Assembly: GCF_009617755.1 (NCBI RefSeq)
Contig: NZ_BGZH01000001.1
Location: forward strand, 1 to 64,000
Source of the DNA: Marinobacter salsuginis
Lineage (GTDB): Bacteria; Pseudomonadota; Gammaproteobacteria; Pseudomonadales; Oleiphilaceae
Length of the DNA stretch: 64,000 bases
Direction of reading: 5' to 3'
In this document: positions 37,279-45,022 of the stretch, in pieces
Position numbering within the stretch: the stretch's first letter is position 1
Layout of the letters: each line of letters opens with the position of its first letter
Notes under the pieces: model-generated
What the model saw: only the letters and a program-made list of their open reading frames with translations
Databases searched by the model: none
Told to the model about the DNA's origin: nothing
Made by a program: the position numbers and the translations under genes

Positions 37279-38799
37279 ATGGCCCATGAAGAACTGCACC
37301 TCAACCTCCGGAACCTGAAGCTTGAAGATTACGAACAGCTTCAAAAGCTTATGGACCGCGTTTACGACGACATCGGAGGCGCCTGGCCCAAGGACACGAT
37401 CAAAGCTCTGGTGGAACAGTTTCCAGACGGCCAGATCTGCATTGAGGAAAGTGGCCAGCTGGTAGCAGTTGCGCTGACGGTTTCCGTAAAATACGACCGA
37501 TTCAGCAACCCCCATACCTACGATGACCTGATCCTTCGCAACGAGAAGATCTGGCACAACGCCAATGGCGATTCGCTTTACGGTCTGGATGTTTTTATTC
37601 ACCCGGATTACCGGGGTTACCGGCTCGGGCGTCGTCTCTATGAGGCCCGGAAAGAACTCTGCCGCTCCATGAACCTCAGGGGCATCCTGGCTGGCGGCCG
37701 CATACCCAACTACTTCAAGTATGCCGAGCAGTATTCCCCCGAGGAGTACATCCAGCGCGTGGATCGCAAGGAAATCTACGATCCGATCCTGAGCTTCCAG
37801 CTTTCCAATGATTTCCAGGTCACCCGGCTGATGCATAAATACCTGCCGGAGGATGAGAAATCGATGGGCTACGCCACCCTGTTGGAGTGGCGCAACATCC
37901 TTTACACCCCGCCTTCTCCGGTCCTCAGCGTCAAGAAGACGCAGGTGAGGCTTGGTGCCGTGCAGTGGCAGATGCGGGAATTCACCTCCGTTGAAGAAGT
38001 TCTAAAGCAGGTGGAATACTTCGTGGATGCGCTGTCTGATTACAAGAGTGACTTCGCTATCTTCCCGGAATTCTTCAACGCGCCGCTGATGGGGCTTACG
38101 GACCAGATGGACCAGACCCGCGCCATTCGCTTCCTCGCCGGGTTTACCCAGCAGTTCAAGGAAGAAATGTCTGAAATGGCGGTGAGCTACAACATCAACA
38201 TCATCACGGGCTCCATGCCGTTGATCGAAAATGACCGGGTGTACAACGTTTCCTATCTCTGCCACCGGGATGGCCGAGTGGACGAGCAGCGCAAGGTTCA
38301 CATTACGCCCCATGAACGGCGCGACTGGGTTATTGAAGGTGGTAACCAGTTCGAGGTCTTTGAAACCGACGCCGGCCGGGTCGCTATCATGATCTGCTAC
38401 GACATAGAATTCCCGGAGCTGGGGCGAATTGCTGCCAGCCAGGAAGTCGATATCATCATGGTGCCCTTCTGGACCGATACCAAGAATGGCTACTTGCGGG
38501 TTCGCCAGTGTGCACAGGCGCGGGCGATCGAAAACGAGTGTTATGTCGTAATCACCGGCAGCGTGGGCAACTTGCCGAAAGTCGAGAACCTGGACGTCCA
38601 GTACGCGCAGTCCTCCGTATTCTCGCCATCGGATTTCGCCTTCCCCCACGATGCGGTGATGGCCGAAACCACGCCCAATACGGAGATGATCATGTTCTCC
38701 GATATGGACCTGGAAAAGTTGAAGCTGGTTCGCAACGAGGGGTCTGTCACTAACCTGAAAGATCGCCGCGTTGATATGTACGAGCTGAAAACAAAGTAA
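37279..38799 (+). CDS. Fusion of GNAT acetyltransferase and nitrilase-superfamily amidohydrolase
   Basis: A 506-residue two-domain protein. Residues 1-195 are a GNAT domain (LDVFIHPDYRGYRLGRRLYEARKELC is the acetyl-CoA loop). Residues 225-500 are a carbon-nitrogen hydrolase with the Glu-Lys-Cys triad: SDFAIFPEFFNAP (Glu), DEQRKVHITPHERRDW (Lys) and RVAIMICYDIEFPEL (Cys). The fusion is a known architecture in proteobacteria, but its substrate is not known to me; linked acylation and amide hydrolysis of one metabolite would fit. GGGAG lies ahead of the ATG. It stands alone. Confidence 0.92.
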   Translation: MAHEELHLNLRNLKLEDYEQLQKLMDRVYDDIGGAWPKDTIKALVEQFPDGQICIEESGQLVAVALTVSVKYDRFSNPHTYDDLILRNEKIWHNANGDSLYGLDVFIHPDYRGYRLGRRLYEARKELCRSMNLRGILAGGRIPNYFKYAEQYSPEEYIQRVDRKEIYDPILSFQLSNDFQVTRLMHKYLPEDEKSMGYATLLEWRNILYTPPSPVLSVKKTQVRLGAVQWQMREFTSVEEVLKQVEYFVDALSDYKSDFAIFPEFFNAPLMGLTDQMDQTRAIRFLAGFTQQFKEEMSEMAVSYNINIITGSMPLIENDRVYNVSYLCHRDGRVDEQRKVHITPHERRDWVIEGGNQFEVFETDAGRVAIMICYDIEFPELGRIAASQEVDIIMVPFWTDTKNGYLRVRQCAQARAIENECYVVITGSVGNLPKVENLDVQYAQSSVFSPSDFAFPHDAVMAETTPNTEMIMFSDMDLEKLKLVRNEGSVTNLKDRRVDMYELKTK

Positions 38800-38971
38800 A
38801 CTGGCCTGATCTGCCGTAAAAGATTGTTAAAAAACTGCCTTAGCGGTGGAGCGTATGGCACTGATGGCGTTGCAAAACCAAAGTCCAGTGTCTATTGTTT
38901 AATCAATATCCAGCCTGTCTCCCCATGAGACAGGTTGCTGTGGATACGGACATCACCAGAGAAGTTGATTC

Positions 38972-39370
38972 ATGAACGAAGCATTGCCGGATCTTGTCGC
39001 CCGATTTCGAATCAGACAGGGCCTTTTTCGAAAGGAACTTGTCGAGGCAGCCCTCTACGAACTGGACGGCTATGGATGCGTGATGAAAACCGACAAGGTG
39101 TTCAACCCCGGTGATACCGTGGTGCTGGATCTCGTGATGGACATGCCGTTTGACAAGATCCGTGCGGAAGGTCTGTCCGGGCTGGTCACCGAACGCAGAA
39201 AACACTGCAGCAATTTCTTCTACTCCATCGATTTCGTGGAACTCGACTCCAACGGTGGCTCGTCCCTGGCGGAGAAGCTTCGCAGAATTCGGGAAGTGGT
39301 ATCCAAAAAGCAGTCACTCAAGTCACGTCGTTCCCCAGGCTCCATTTCCGGTTTCCGGCAAATGGCCTGA
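38972..39370 (+). CDS. PilZ-like domain protein
   Basis: A 132-residue protein whose strand pattern (RKELVEAALYELDGYGCVMKTDKVFNPGDTVVLDLVMDMP...NFFYSIDFVEL) resembles PilZ. The c-di-GMP motifs are weak: RIRQGLFRK may stand for RxxxR and LDGYGC replaces D/NxSxxG without the Ser. It may therefore bind poorly or be a divergent family member. It lies just upstream of the phasin/HhH gene on the same strand, 41 bp away. The C-terminal tail is basic (KKQSLKSRR). Confidence 0.65.
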   Translation: MNEALPDLVARFRIRQGLFRKELVEAALYELDGYGCVMKTDKVFNPGDTVVLDLVMDMPFDKIRAEGLSGLVTERRKHCSNFFYSIDFVELDSNGGSSLAEKLRRIREVVSKKQSLKSRRSPGSISGFRQMA

Positions 39371-39411
39371 TTCTGATTTTTCGTTGAAACCTGTCCGTAA
39401 GGAGACAATCC

Positions 39412-40080
39412 ATGGCGAAGAAAGCCAAACAGAACGTTGATAAGATCGTGAAGAAGGTCAACAAGGAGTTCGAAAAGACCTCCGCCCAGATCGAAGGTCT
39501 GGTGAACGATGCACTGAAGCAGTTCGACAGTCTGCAGAATCAGGTTCAGGAGCCAGTACGCAAACTGCTCAAGGAAATTGACGAACTTCGCGACCGTGAG
39601 ATGAAGCGTTTCCACGAAGAGTTTGAACGCCGCCTTGACGAATTTCACGAACTTCAGAGCAGTATTCTTGAACGTCTGGGTGTTGCCTCCAAGGAGGCGG
39701 GCAAGGAAGTGAAGAAACTCACCGACGAAGTGAGCAAAGAAGCCGGCTCCGCCGCTAAAAAAGCAGCCCCGAAGAAAGCCGCCAAACCGGCCGCCAAAGC
39801 AAAAGCCGCTGCCAGCAAGCCTGCTGCCAAAAAGCCGGCTGCCAAGAAACCTGCCGCCAGGAAAGCGCCTGCGGCCAAAGCGGCCAAGCCGGTGGACAAG
39901 AGCGACCTGACACTGGTCAAAGGCATTGGTCCTGCCACTGCCAAGAAGATGAAGGACGCTGGAATCACTTCCATCGACCAGATCGCAAATCCTTCTGCAG
40001 CAGACCAGGAAAAGCTGAAGGCTTTCTCCAACGTCAAGGGATACAGCCAATTTACAGCTGAAGCCAAGAAAATCAGCTAA
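39412..40080 (+). CDS. Coiled-coil (phasin-like) protein with histone-H1-like tail and HhH domain
   Basis: A 222-residue protein with three parts. Residues 1-108 are highly charged helix (QNVDKIVKKVNKEFEKTSAQ and ELRDREMKRFHEEFERRLDEF), reminiscent of phasins. Residues 110-160 are Lys/Ala/Pro repeats (PAAKKPAAKK), like histone H1 or AlgP. Residues 165-222 are a helix-hairpin-helix domain (LTLVKGIGPATAKKMKDAGI). It may bind DNA or polyhydroxyalkanoate granules. Strong AAGGAG precedes the ATG. Its stop overlaps the start of the SelD fusion (TAATG), so the two are coupled, yet no functional link is obvious. Confidence 0.8.
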   Translation: MAKKAKQNVDKIVKKVNKEFEKTSAQIEGLVNDALKQFDSLQNQVQEPVRKLLKEIDELRDREMKRFHEEFERRLDEFHELQSSILERLGVASKEAGKEVKKLTDEVSKEAGSAAKKAAPKKAAKPAAKAKAAASKPAAKKPAAKKPAARKAPAAKAAKPVDKSDLTLVKGIGPATAKKMKDAGITSIDQIANPSAADQEKLKAFSNVKGYSQFTAEAKKIS

Positions 40081-42356
40081 TGCGAACGCCTGACCAGCCT
40101 GTATTACGGGACATTGTCCTGATTGGCGGCGGGCACAGCCACGTCGGGGTACTCAAACGGTTCGCCATGAACCCGGTCCCCGGCGTGCGCCTGACCCTCA
40201 TCTGCCGCGACACCCACACCCCCTATTCCGGCATGTTGCCTGGCTATGTGGCCGGCCACTACAGCTACGATGATGTCCATATAGATCTGAGCCGCCTGGC
40301 AGAATACGCCGGTGCGCGCTTTTATCGTGCCGAAGCCATGGGCATCGACCGGGAACGCAAGCGGGTTATCTGTCGGGGGCGCCCGGACGTACCCTACGAT
40401 ATTCTTTCCATCAACATTGGTTCCTCGCCGCGGGTTAACGAAGTGGAAGGCGCCTCCGATCATGCCGTGCCGGTGAAGCCGATTACCGGTTTCAACAACC
40501 GCTGGCTTGCGCTGCTCTCCCGGATCGAGAACCACGAAGGCCCCCTGACGGTGGCGGTTGTCGGAGCGGGTGCCGGTGGTGTTGAGCTCACCCTGGCAAT
40601 GCAGTTCCGGCTCAAGAACGAATTGAAACAGCGTGGCAAAGACCCTGGGCAGCTCCATTTCCACCTGTTTGACGCAGCAAGCGAAATCCTGCCCACTCAC
40701 AATCCGAAGGTTCGCGAGGTTTTCCGCAGGACGCTGGCGGAACGCGGTGTGAAGGTGCACCTGGGGTCCCCGGTAAGCAAGGTTCAGGAAGGGCTATTGA
40801 TCACCGAATCCGGTGAAACCCTGCAAACCGACGAAGTGCTCTGGGTAACGCGGGCTGGCGGACCGGAGTGGTTGAAGGATACTGGCCTCGCCCTGGATGA
40901 CGGACTGTTCCTCCGTGTGCGGGATACCTTGCAGGTGGAAAACGACGACAGCATTTTCGCTGCCGGCGACATCGCCAATGTACTGAACCATCCCCGGGAG
41001 AAAGCGGGTGTGTTCGCGGTAAGGCAAGGCCCACCGCTGGCTGACAACCTCAAGCGCCTGGCGACTGGCAAGGATCCAAAGGATTTCTACCCCCAGAAAA
41101 AATGGCTGGCGCTGATCAGCACCGGCGATAAATACGCGGTTGCTTCCCGTGGGGATACCCAGTTCGACGGCGCCTGGGTGTGGCGATGGAAGGACTGGAT
41201 CGATCGCCGGTTCATGAAAAAGTTCAACGATCTCCCTCCCATGGAGGAAGAATCCAAATTGCCGGATACCGCGGCGGCCCAGAATGCCGAGGAGGCTTCC
41301 CAGGCAATCTCAGCCGTTGCCATGCGATGCGGGGGTTGTGGTGCCAAGGTGGGCAGTACAGTGCTTTCGCGGGCCCTGGGGGAACTCAAGCCCATTGAAC
41401 GCGACGATATCCTCATCGGCCTTCACGCCCCGGACGATGCAGCCGTCCTGAAGGTACCGCCGGGCAAAGCCGTGGTTCACACGGTGGATTTCTTCCGCGC
41501 ATTTATCGACGATCCCTACATCTTCGGTAAAGTCGCTGCGAATCATAGCCTGGGTGACGTGTTTGCCATGGGCGCCGAGGCACAAAGTGCTACCGCTGTT
41601 GCTACCGTGCCCTACGGCATTGAATCCAAGGTGGAGGACGTGGTCTACCAGATGATGTCCGGTGCCGTGGAAGTGCTGAACGAAGCCGGTTGTGCCCTTG
41701 TTGGCGGGCATACCGGTGAAGGCAAGGAACTGGCCCTGGGCTTTGCGGTTAACGGCCTGATCGACCCGGAAGAGGTCATGAGCAAAGGTGGCCTGAAAGC
41801 CGGAGACGCTCTGATCCTCACCAAGCCCATCGGCACGGGTACCCTGTTCGCTGCTCACGCAAAGCTGGCTGCGAAAGGCCGGTGGATCGACTCTGCCCTC
41901 GCCTCCATGGTGCAATCCAACAAGGCCGCGGCAGACTGTCTCCGTAAGTTTGGCTCCAAAGCGTGCACGGACGTGACCGGGTTCGGCCTGCTTGGGCATC
42001 TGGTTGAAATGACCAAACCTTCGGGCGTCGATGCCGAGCTGGACCTGTCTGCCATACCGATTCTTCCGGGCGCCGAGGAGACCGCAGCCGCCGGGATCCT
42101 CAGCTCCCTGCAACCGGCCAATATCCGCTTGCGCCGGGGGATCCGGGATCAGGGAAAGTGGGTTAACCACGCAAGGTATCCGCTGATCTTTGATCCGCAA
42201 ACCGCGGGAGGGCTACTGGCAAGTGTTGCGGCAGACAAAGCCGAGGAATGTGTGCGGGAGCTAAAGGCCCTGGGCTACCCACATACTGCAGTCATCGGCC
42301 GCATCACCGCTCAGGATGAATCGGGGCCCATCGAGCCCATTTCCCTGCGGGATTAA
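40080..42356 (+). CDS. selD: FAD oxidoreductase-SelD fusion (selenophosphate synthetase)
   Basis: A 758-residue fusion. Residues 1-390 are a pyridine-nucleotide-disulphide oxidoreductase (DIVLIGGGHSHVGVLKRF for FAD, TVAVVGAGAGGVELTLA for NAD(P)H, DSIFAAGDIAN). Residues 410-758 are selenide, water dikinase: MRCGGCGAKVGSTVL with the Cys and Lys of the active site, HAPDDAAVL, VVHTVDFFRAFIDDPYIFGKVAANHSLGDVFAMGA, VGGHTGEGKELALGF and CTDVTGFGLLGHL. The N-terminal family is known as TIGR03169 (N-terminal to SelD), from memory. It should make selenophosphate, perhaps reducing selenium itself. The active-site residue is Cys, not Sec. It overlaps senB tail-to-tail by 4 bp. Confidence 0.95.
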   Translation: MRTPDQPVLRDIVLIGGGHSHVGVLKRFAMNPVPGVRLTLICRDTHTPYSGMLPGYVAGHYSYDDVHIDLSRLAEYAGARFYRAEAMGIDRERKRVICRGRPDVPYDILSINIGSSPRVNEVEGASDHAVPVKPITGFNNRWLALLSRIENHEGPLTVAVVGAGAGGVELTLAMQFRLKNELKQRGKDPGQLHFHLFDAASEILPTHNPKVREVFRRTLAERGVKVHLGSPVSKVQEGLLITESGETLQTDEVLWVTRAGGPEWLKDTGLALDDGLFLRVRDTLQVENDDSIFAAGDIANVLNHPREKAGVFAVRQGPPLADNLKRLATGKDPKDFYPQKKWLALISTGDKYAVASRGDTQFDGAWVWRWKDWIDRRFMKKFNDLPPMEEESKLPDTAAAQNAEEASQAISAVAMRCGGCGAKVGSTVLSRALGELKPIERDDILIGLHAPDDAAVLKVPPGKAVVHTVDFFRAFIDDPYIFGKVAANHSLGDVFAMGAEAQSATAVATVPYGIESKVEDVVYQMMSGAVEVLNEAGCALVGGHTGEGKELALGFAVNGLIDPEEVMSKGGLKAGDALILTKPIGTGTLFAAHAKLAAKGRWIDSALASMVQSNKAAADCLRKFGSKACTDVTGFGLLGHLVEMTKPSGVDAELDLSAIPILPGAEETAAAGILSSLQPANIRLRRGIRDQGKWVNHARYPLIFDPQTAGGLLASVAADKAEECVRELKALGYPHTAVIGRITAQDESGPIEPISLRD

Positions 42357-43339
42357 CACCTCTCTGAGCAGCGCTGCATCGCCAGTTGTAGCGCCTGCTC
42401 CAGGGATGCCTGCTCCTTTTCTGGAAGAAAACGCTCTGCCAGCTTTCCAACCTGTTGCGCCAAAGTGGCCAGAAACCCGGGATCGGTCTCGGCTCGATTC
42501 AGCAGCTCGGCCAGTGCCTCCTCGTTGCCAACCGGGAAATATCCACCATAGTCCGGCCCCAACAAACCGACGTTGCCCGGAATATCGGATGCCAAAACCG
42601 GTAAGCCAGCCCGACAGGCCTCGGATACCACGTTTGCCCCGCCTTCCATGATGGAGCTGATCACCATCACCTGGCTGTTTACCATCAACTGCCGGGTGTC
42701 GGCCTGATCCAACTCTCCGAGCCAACGGAAGCGAGGGTTCTCGGCCATTTCCCGCTCTGCTTTGCGTTGCCACTCGTCGTTGTGAGCCTTGCCGGCGCAG
42801 ACAACCTCGATCCGCGAGTACCCTGGCAGGAGCCGCGCAGCATAGGCCGCCCGGAGAGAGTCCTTTTCGTGCCGCAAATGACCGATTACACACACGCCGA
42901 ACCGGTTGCTCTTGGAGTCCATTTCCGGTTCTGGAAAGGACTCTGGACCCTCGGCTGACTGATACAGCGTTACCAGTTTCTCCGCCAGACCGGCCGGTAT
43001 GTCGTCGGCTACCAGACCGTGCAGTCCGATGAGCGCATCCGCCACGTTCATGGAATAGAGGGTTTGTTCAGGATACTCGTGCTGGTGGTGATAGATATCC
43101 GTACCAGTCAGCGCCACTATGAGTGGCTTTTCGGGCCACGTTTCACGGAACCGCCGGATGGCACCAGCGCTGCGCCAGGCATGCAACGCTATCAGGGCAT
43201 CACAGGGCTCACCGTCGTATTCAGTAACCACACGTACGGAATGACCGGCATTTGCCAGCAGGGTTTTCCAGCGCTCAGCCGTTGCCCGGTTCCCTGCTTT
43301 CGATCCCGGCTTCGCCGGTGTAACCAAGATTAAACGCAT
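42353..43339 (-). CDS. senB: Selenosugar synthase-like glycosyltransferase (SenB, TIGR04348 family)
   Basis: A 328-residue GT-B glycosyltransferase: MRLILVTPAKPGSKAGNRATAERW at the N-terminus, LIALHAWRSAGAIRRFRETWPEKPLIVALTGTDIY, VIGHLRHEKDSLRAAYAARLLP, and SSIMEGGANVVSEACRAGLPVLASDIPGNVGLLG with the EX7E motif. This matches SenB of selenoneine biosynthesis, which joins selenophosphate and UDP-GlcNAc to a selenosugar (from memory of the family). The ATG at 43339 begins the conserved protein; the frame continues upstream but that part covers the solute-binding gene on the other strand. It sits tail-to-tail with selD. No SenA/EgtB-like gene is in the window. Confidence 0.9.
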   Translation of the reverse strand: MRLILVTPAKPGSKAGNRATAERWKTLLANAGHSVRVVTEYDGEPCDALIALHAWRSAGAIRRFRETWPEKPLIVALTGTDIYHHQHEYPEQTLYSMNVADALIGLHGLVADDIPAGLAEKLVTLYQSAEGPESFPEPEMDSKSNRFGVCVIGHLRHEKDSLRAAYAARLLPGYSRIEVVCAGKAHNDEWQRKAEREMAENPRFRWLGELDQADTRQLMVNSQVMVISSIMEGGANVVSEACRAGLPVLASDIPGNVGLLGPDYGGYFPVGNEEALAELLNRAETDPGFLATLAQQVGKLAERFLPEKEQASLEQALQLAMQRCSERC

Positions 43340-43492
43340 TCTAATCGCCTGAATTGGTCGGCCGTCTTGAGCCATTTGAAAACGTATGCCGTATAGCTGT
43401 TCAGAGTTTACGTGAATACAGGTATCCTTCTTTAACAGGAGCCGCTCGTTCAGACTCCCCACTCTAAATATCCGTTTCAACAAGGAAAAACC
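43340..43492. promoter_or_regulatory. Divergent region between senB and the ABC importer operon
   Basis: 153 bp that must hold promoters for senB (minus) and the importer (plus). No recognised operator. Confidence 0.4.
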
Positions 43493-44359
43493 ATGACCCA
43501 CAATCTTATACGGAAATTGCTGATTATTGGTCTCTGTTCTCTGTTCTCTGCAGCCGCATCGGCCCAGACGTTTATTTTCACGGCCATCCCCGATGAAGAC
43601 GAAACCAAGCTCGTCGAGCGTTTCCGCGGCATTGCGGACTACCTGTCCGAGGAACTGGATGCGGATGTAAAGTACATCCCCGTCAAGTCCTATGCAGCCG
43701 CCGTATCTGCATTCCGGAACAATCAGGTGCAACTGGCATGGTTCGGCGGCCTGTCCGGCGTTCAGGCCAGATCCCTGGTACCCGGTTCGCAGGCGATCGC
43801 GCAGGGCTCCGAAGACCAGGCCTTCTACGTTTATTTTATTGCTCATGAGAGCACCGGCCTGGATCGCGCAGACCGTTTGCCTGAAGATGTGCGTGGCAAG
43901 ACATTTACCTTTGGATCGAAAGGCTCGACTTCCGGGCGATTGATTCCCGAATACCACATCCGCGAAACCTTTGGAGAAGCTCCTGAAGACGTATTCTCCC
44001 GTGTGGGTTACAGCGGCAACCACACCCGCACCCTCCGCCTGGTAGAGTCCGGCACTTATGAAGTGGGCGCCATGAACTTCGCGGTCTGGGAAAAAGAACT
44101 GGAAAACGGAAACATCAATACCGATGCGGTGAAGGTGATCTGGAAAACGCCAAGTTTCCCAAACTATCAGTGGAGCATCCGTGGCGACGTGGATGAAAAC
44201 TACGGCGAAGGCTTTACCGATCGCGTCCGCGAGGCCCTGCTCTCCCTGGATGATCCTGAGTTGCTTGAAAGCTTCCCGCGCTCTGCGTTTGTTCCCGCTT
44301 CAAACGATGATTACGAGCCGATTCGCAAGGTTGCAAAAGAAATCGGAATCATTGATTGA
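43493..44359 (+). CDS. PhnD-type binding protein, putative selenium oxyanion importer
   Basis: A 288-residue periplasmic protein: signal peptide (LIIGLCSLFSAAASA), then FIFTAIPDEDETKLVERFRGIADYLSEEL, VKSYAAAVSAFRNNQVQLAWFGGLSGVQA, KTFTFGSKGSTSGRLIPEYHIR and GNHTRTLRLVESGTYEVGAMNFAVW. This is the phosphonate/phosphite PhnD fold. A subfamily annotated as putative selenate binding protein lies beside SelD/SenB genes in other genomes (from memory), and that context is exactly what is seen here. Ligand is therefore inferred: selenate or another selenium oxyanion. First of three genes with 1-bp and 13-bp junctions. Confidence 0.82.
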   Translation: MTHNLIRKLLIIGLCSLFSAAASAQTFIFTAIPDEDETKLVERFRGIADYLSEELDADVKYIPVKSYAAAVSAFRNNQVQLAWFGGLSGVQARSLVPGSQAIAQGSEDQAFYVYFIAHESTGLDRADRLPEDVRGKTFTFGSKGSTSGRLIPEYHIRETFGEAPEDVFSRVGYSGNHTRTLRLVESGTYEVGAMNFAVWEKELENGNINTDAVKVIWKTPSFPNYQWSIRGDVDENYGEGFTDRVREALLSLDDPELLESFPRSAFVPASNDDYEPIRKVAKEIGIID

Positions 44360-45009
44360 TGGCAGGCTTTGATCTCTCGGGCCTCACGGCCTCATTTGGG
44401 GGTGAGCGGGTTATCGGCCCGCTCACCCTTACTGTTAAGGAGGGAGATCAGGTCGCCCTGGTCGGGAAGAGTGGTGCCGGAAAATCCACTCTGATCCGGC
44501 TCATTCACAAGAGGGTGGATCGGGAATCGTCTCTCGTACCACAAGAGCTTGGCCTGGTTAACGCCCTACCGGTATTCCACAACGTTTTCATGGGGCAGCT
44601 GGACAAACACGCCACCTGGTACAACACCGTTACCCTGATCCGGCCCTTCAAGCAGGATAGAAAGCAGATTTCAGAACTGCTGGACGCGCTGAGAATGTCA
44701 GAGAAACTCTGGATCCCGACAGCGTCCCTTTCCGGCGGACAGCGCCAACGGGTGGCCATTGCCAGAGCCCTTTATCGCAACGCTCCCGTGTTACTGGCAG
44801 ACGAACCGATCTCCGCACTGGATGGGCCAATGGCACATCACGTCATGAAACTGCTGAAAGACCGCTTCAAAACCAGCGTTATTGCGCTGCACGACGTGGA
44901 CATGGCCATGAAGTACTGTAACCGCATTGTTGGCATCCAGGATGGCCAGGTCGCCCTGGATGAGCCTACAGAACGATTGACGGCTGCAGACATCATGTCG
45001 CTGTACTAG
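44359..45009 (+). CDS. ABC importer ATPase (PhnC-like)
   Basis: A 216-residue ATPase: ALVGKSGAGKSTLIRLIHK (Walker A), ASLSGGQRQRVAIARALYRNAPVLLADEPISALD (signature and Walker B), ALHDVDMAMKY (switch His). It powers the importer with the adjacent permease. The ATG overlaps the stop of the binding protein gene (TGATG). It is shorter than PhnC (about 260 residues), having a compact helical domain. Confidence 0.92.
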   Translation: MAGFDLSGLTASFGGERVIGPLTLTVKEGDQVALVGKSGAGKSTLIRLIHKRVDRESSLVPQELGLVNALPVFHNVFMGQLDKHATWYNTVTLIRPFKQDRKQISELLDALRMSEKLWIPTASLSGGQRQRVAIARALYRNAPVLLADEPISALDGPMAHHVMKLLKDRFKTSVIALHDVDMAMKYCNRIVGIQDGQVALDEPTERLTAADIMSLY

Positions 45010-45022
45010 GACCTGTCCCGCG

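Noticed and set aside
39220-40050. Gly/Phe-rich frame opposite the phasin/HhH gene
   Set aside because: It is the complement of the Lys/Ala repeats, which gives an artificial Gly/Phe/Leu-rich protein.
40080-42356. Selenocysteine in SelD
   Set aside because: The active-site position is a Cys in MRCGGCGAKVG and there is no in-frame TGA, so no Sec insertion is needed.
43340-44023. Long upstream extension of the SenB frame
   Set aside because: It covers the 5' half of the solute-binding gene on the other strand and resembles no protein; the conserved protein begins at 43339.
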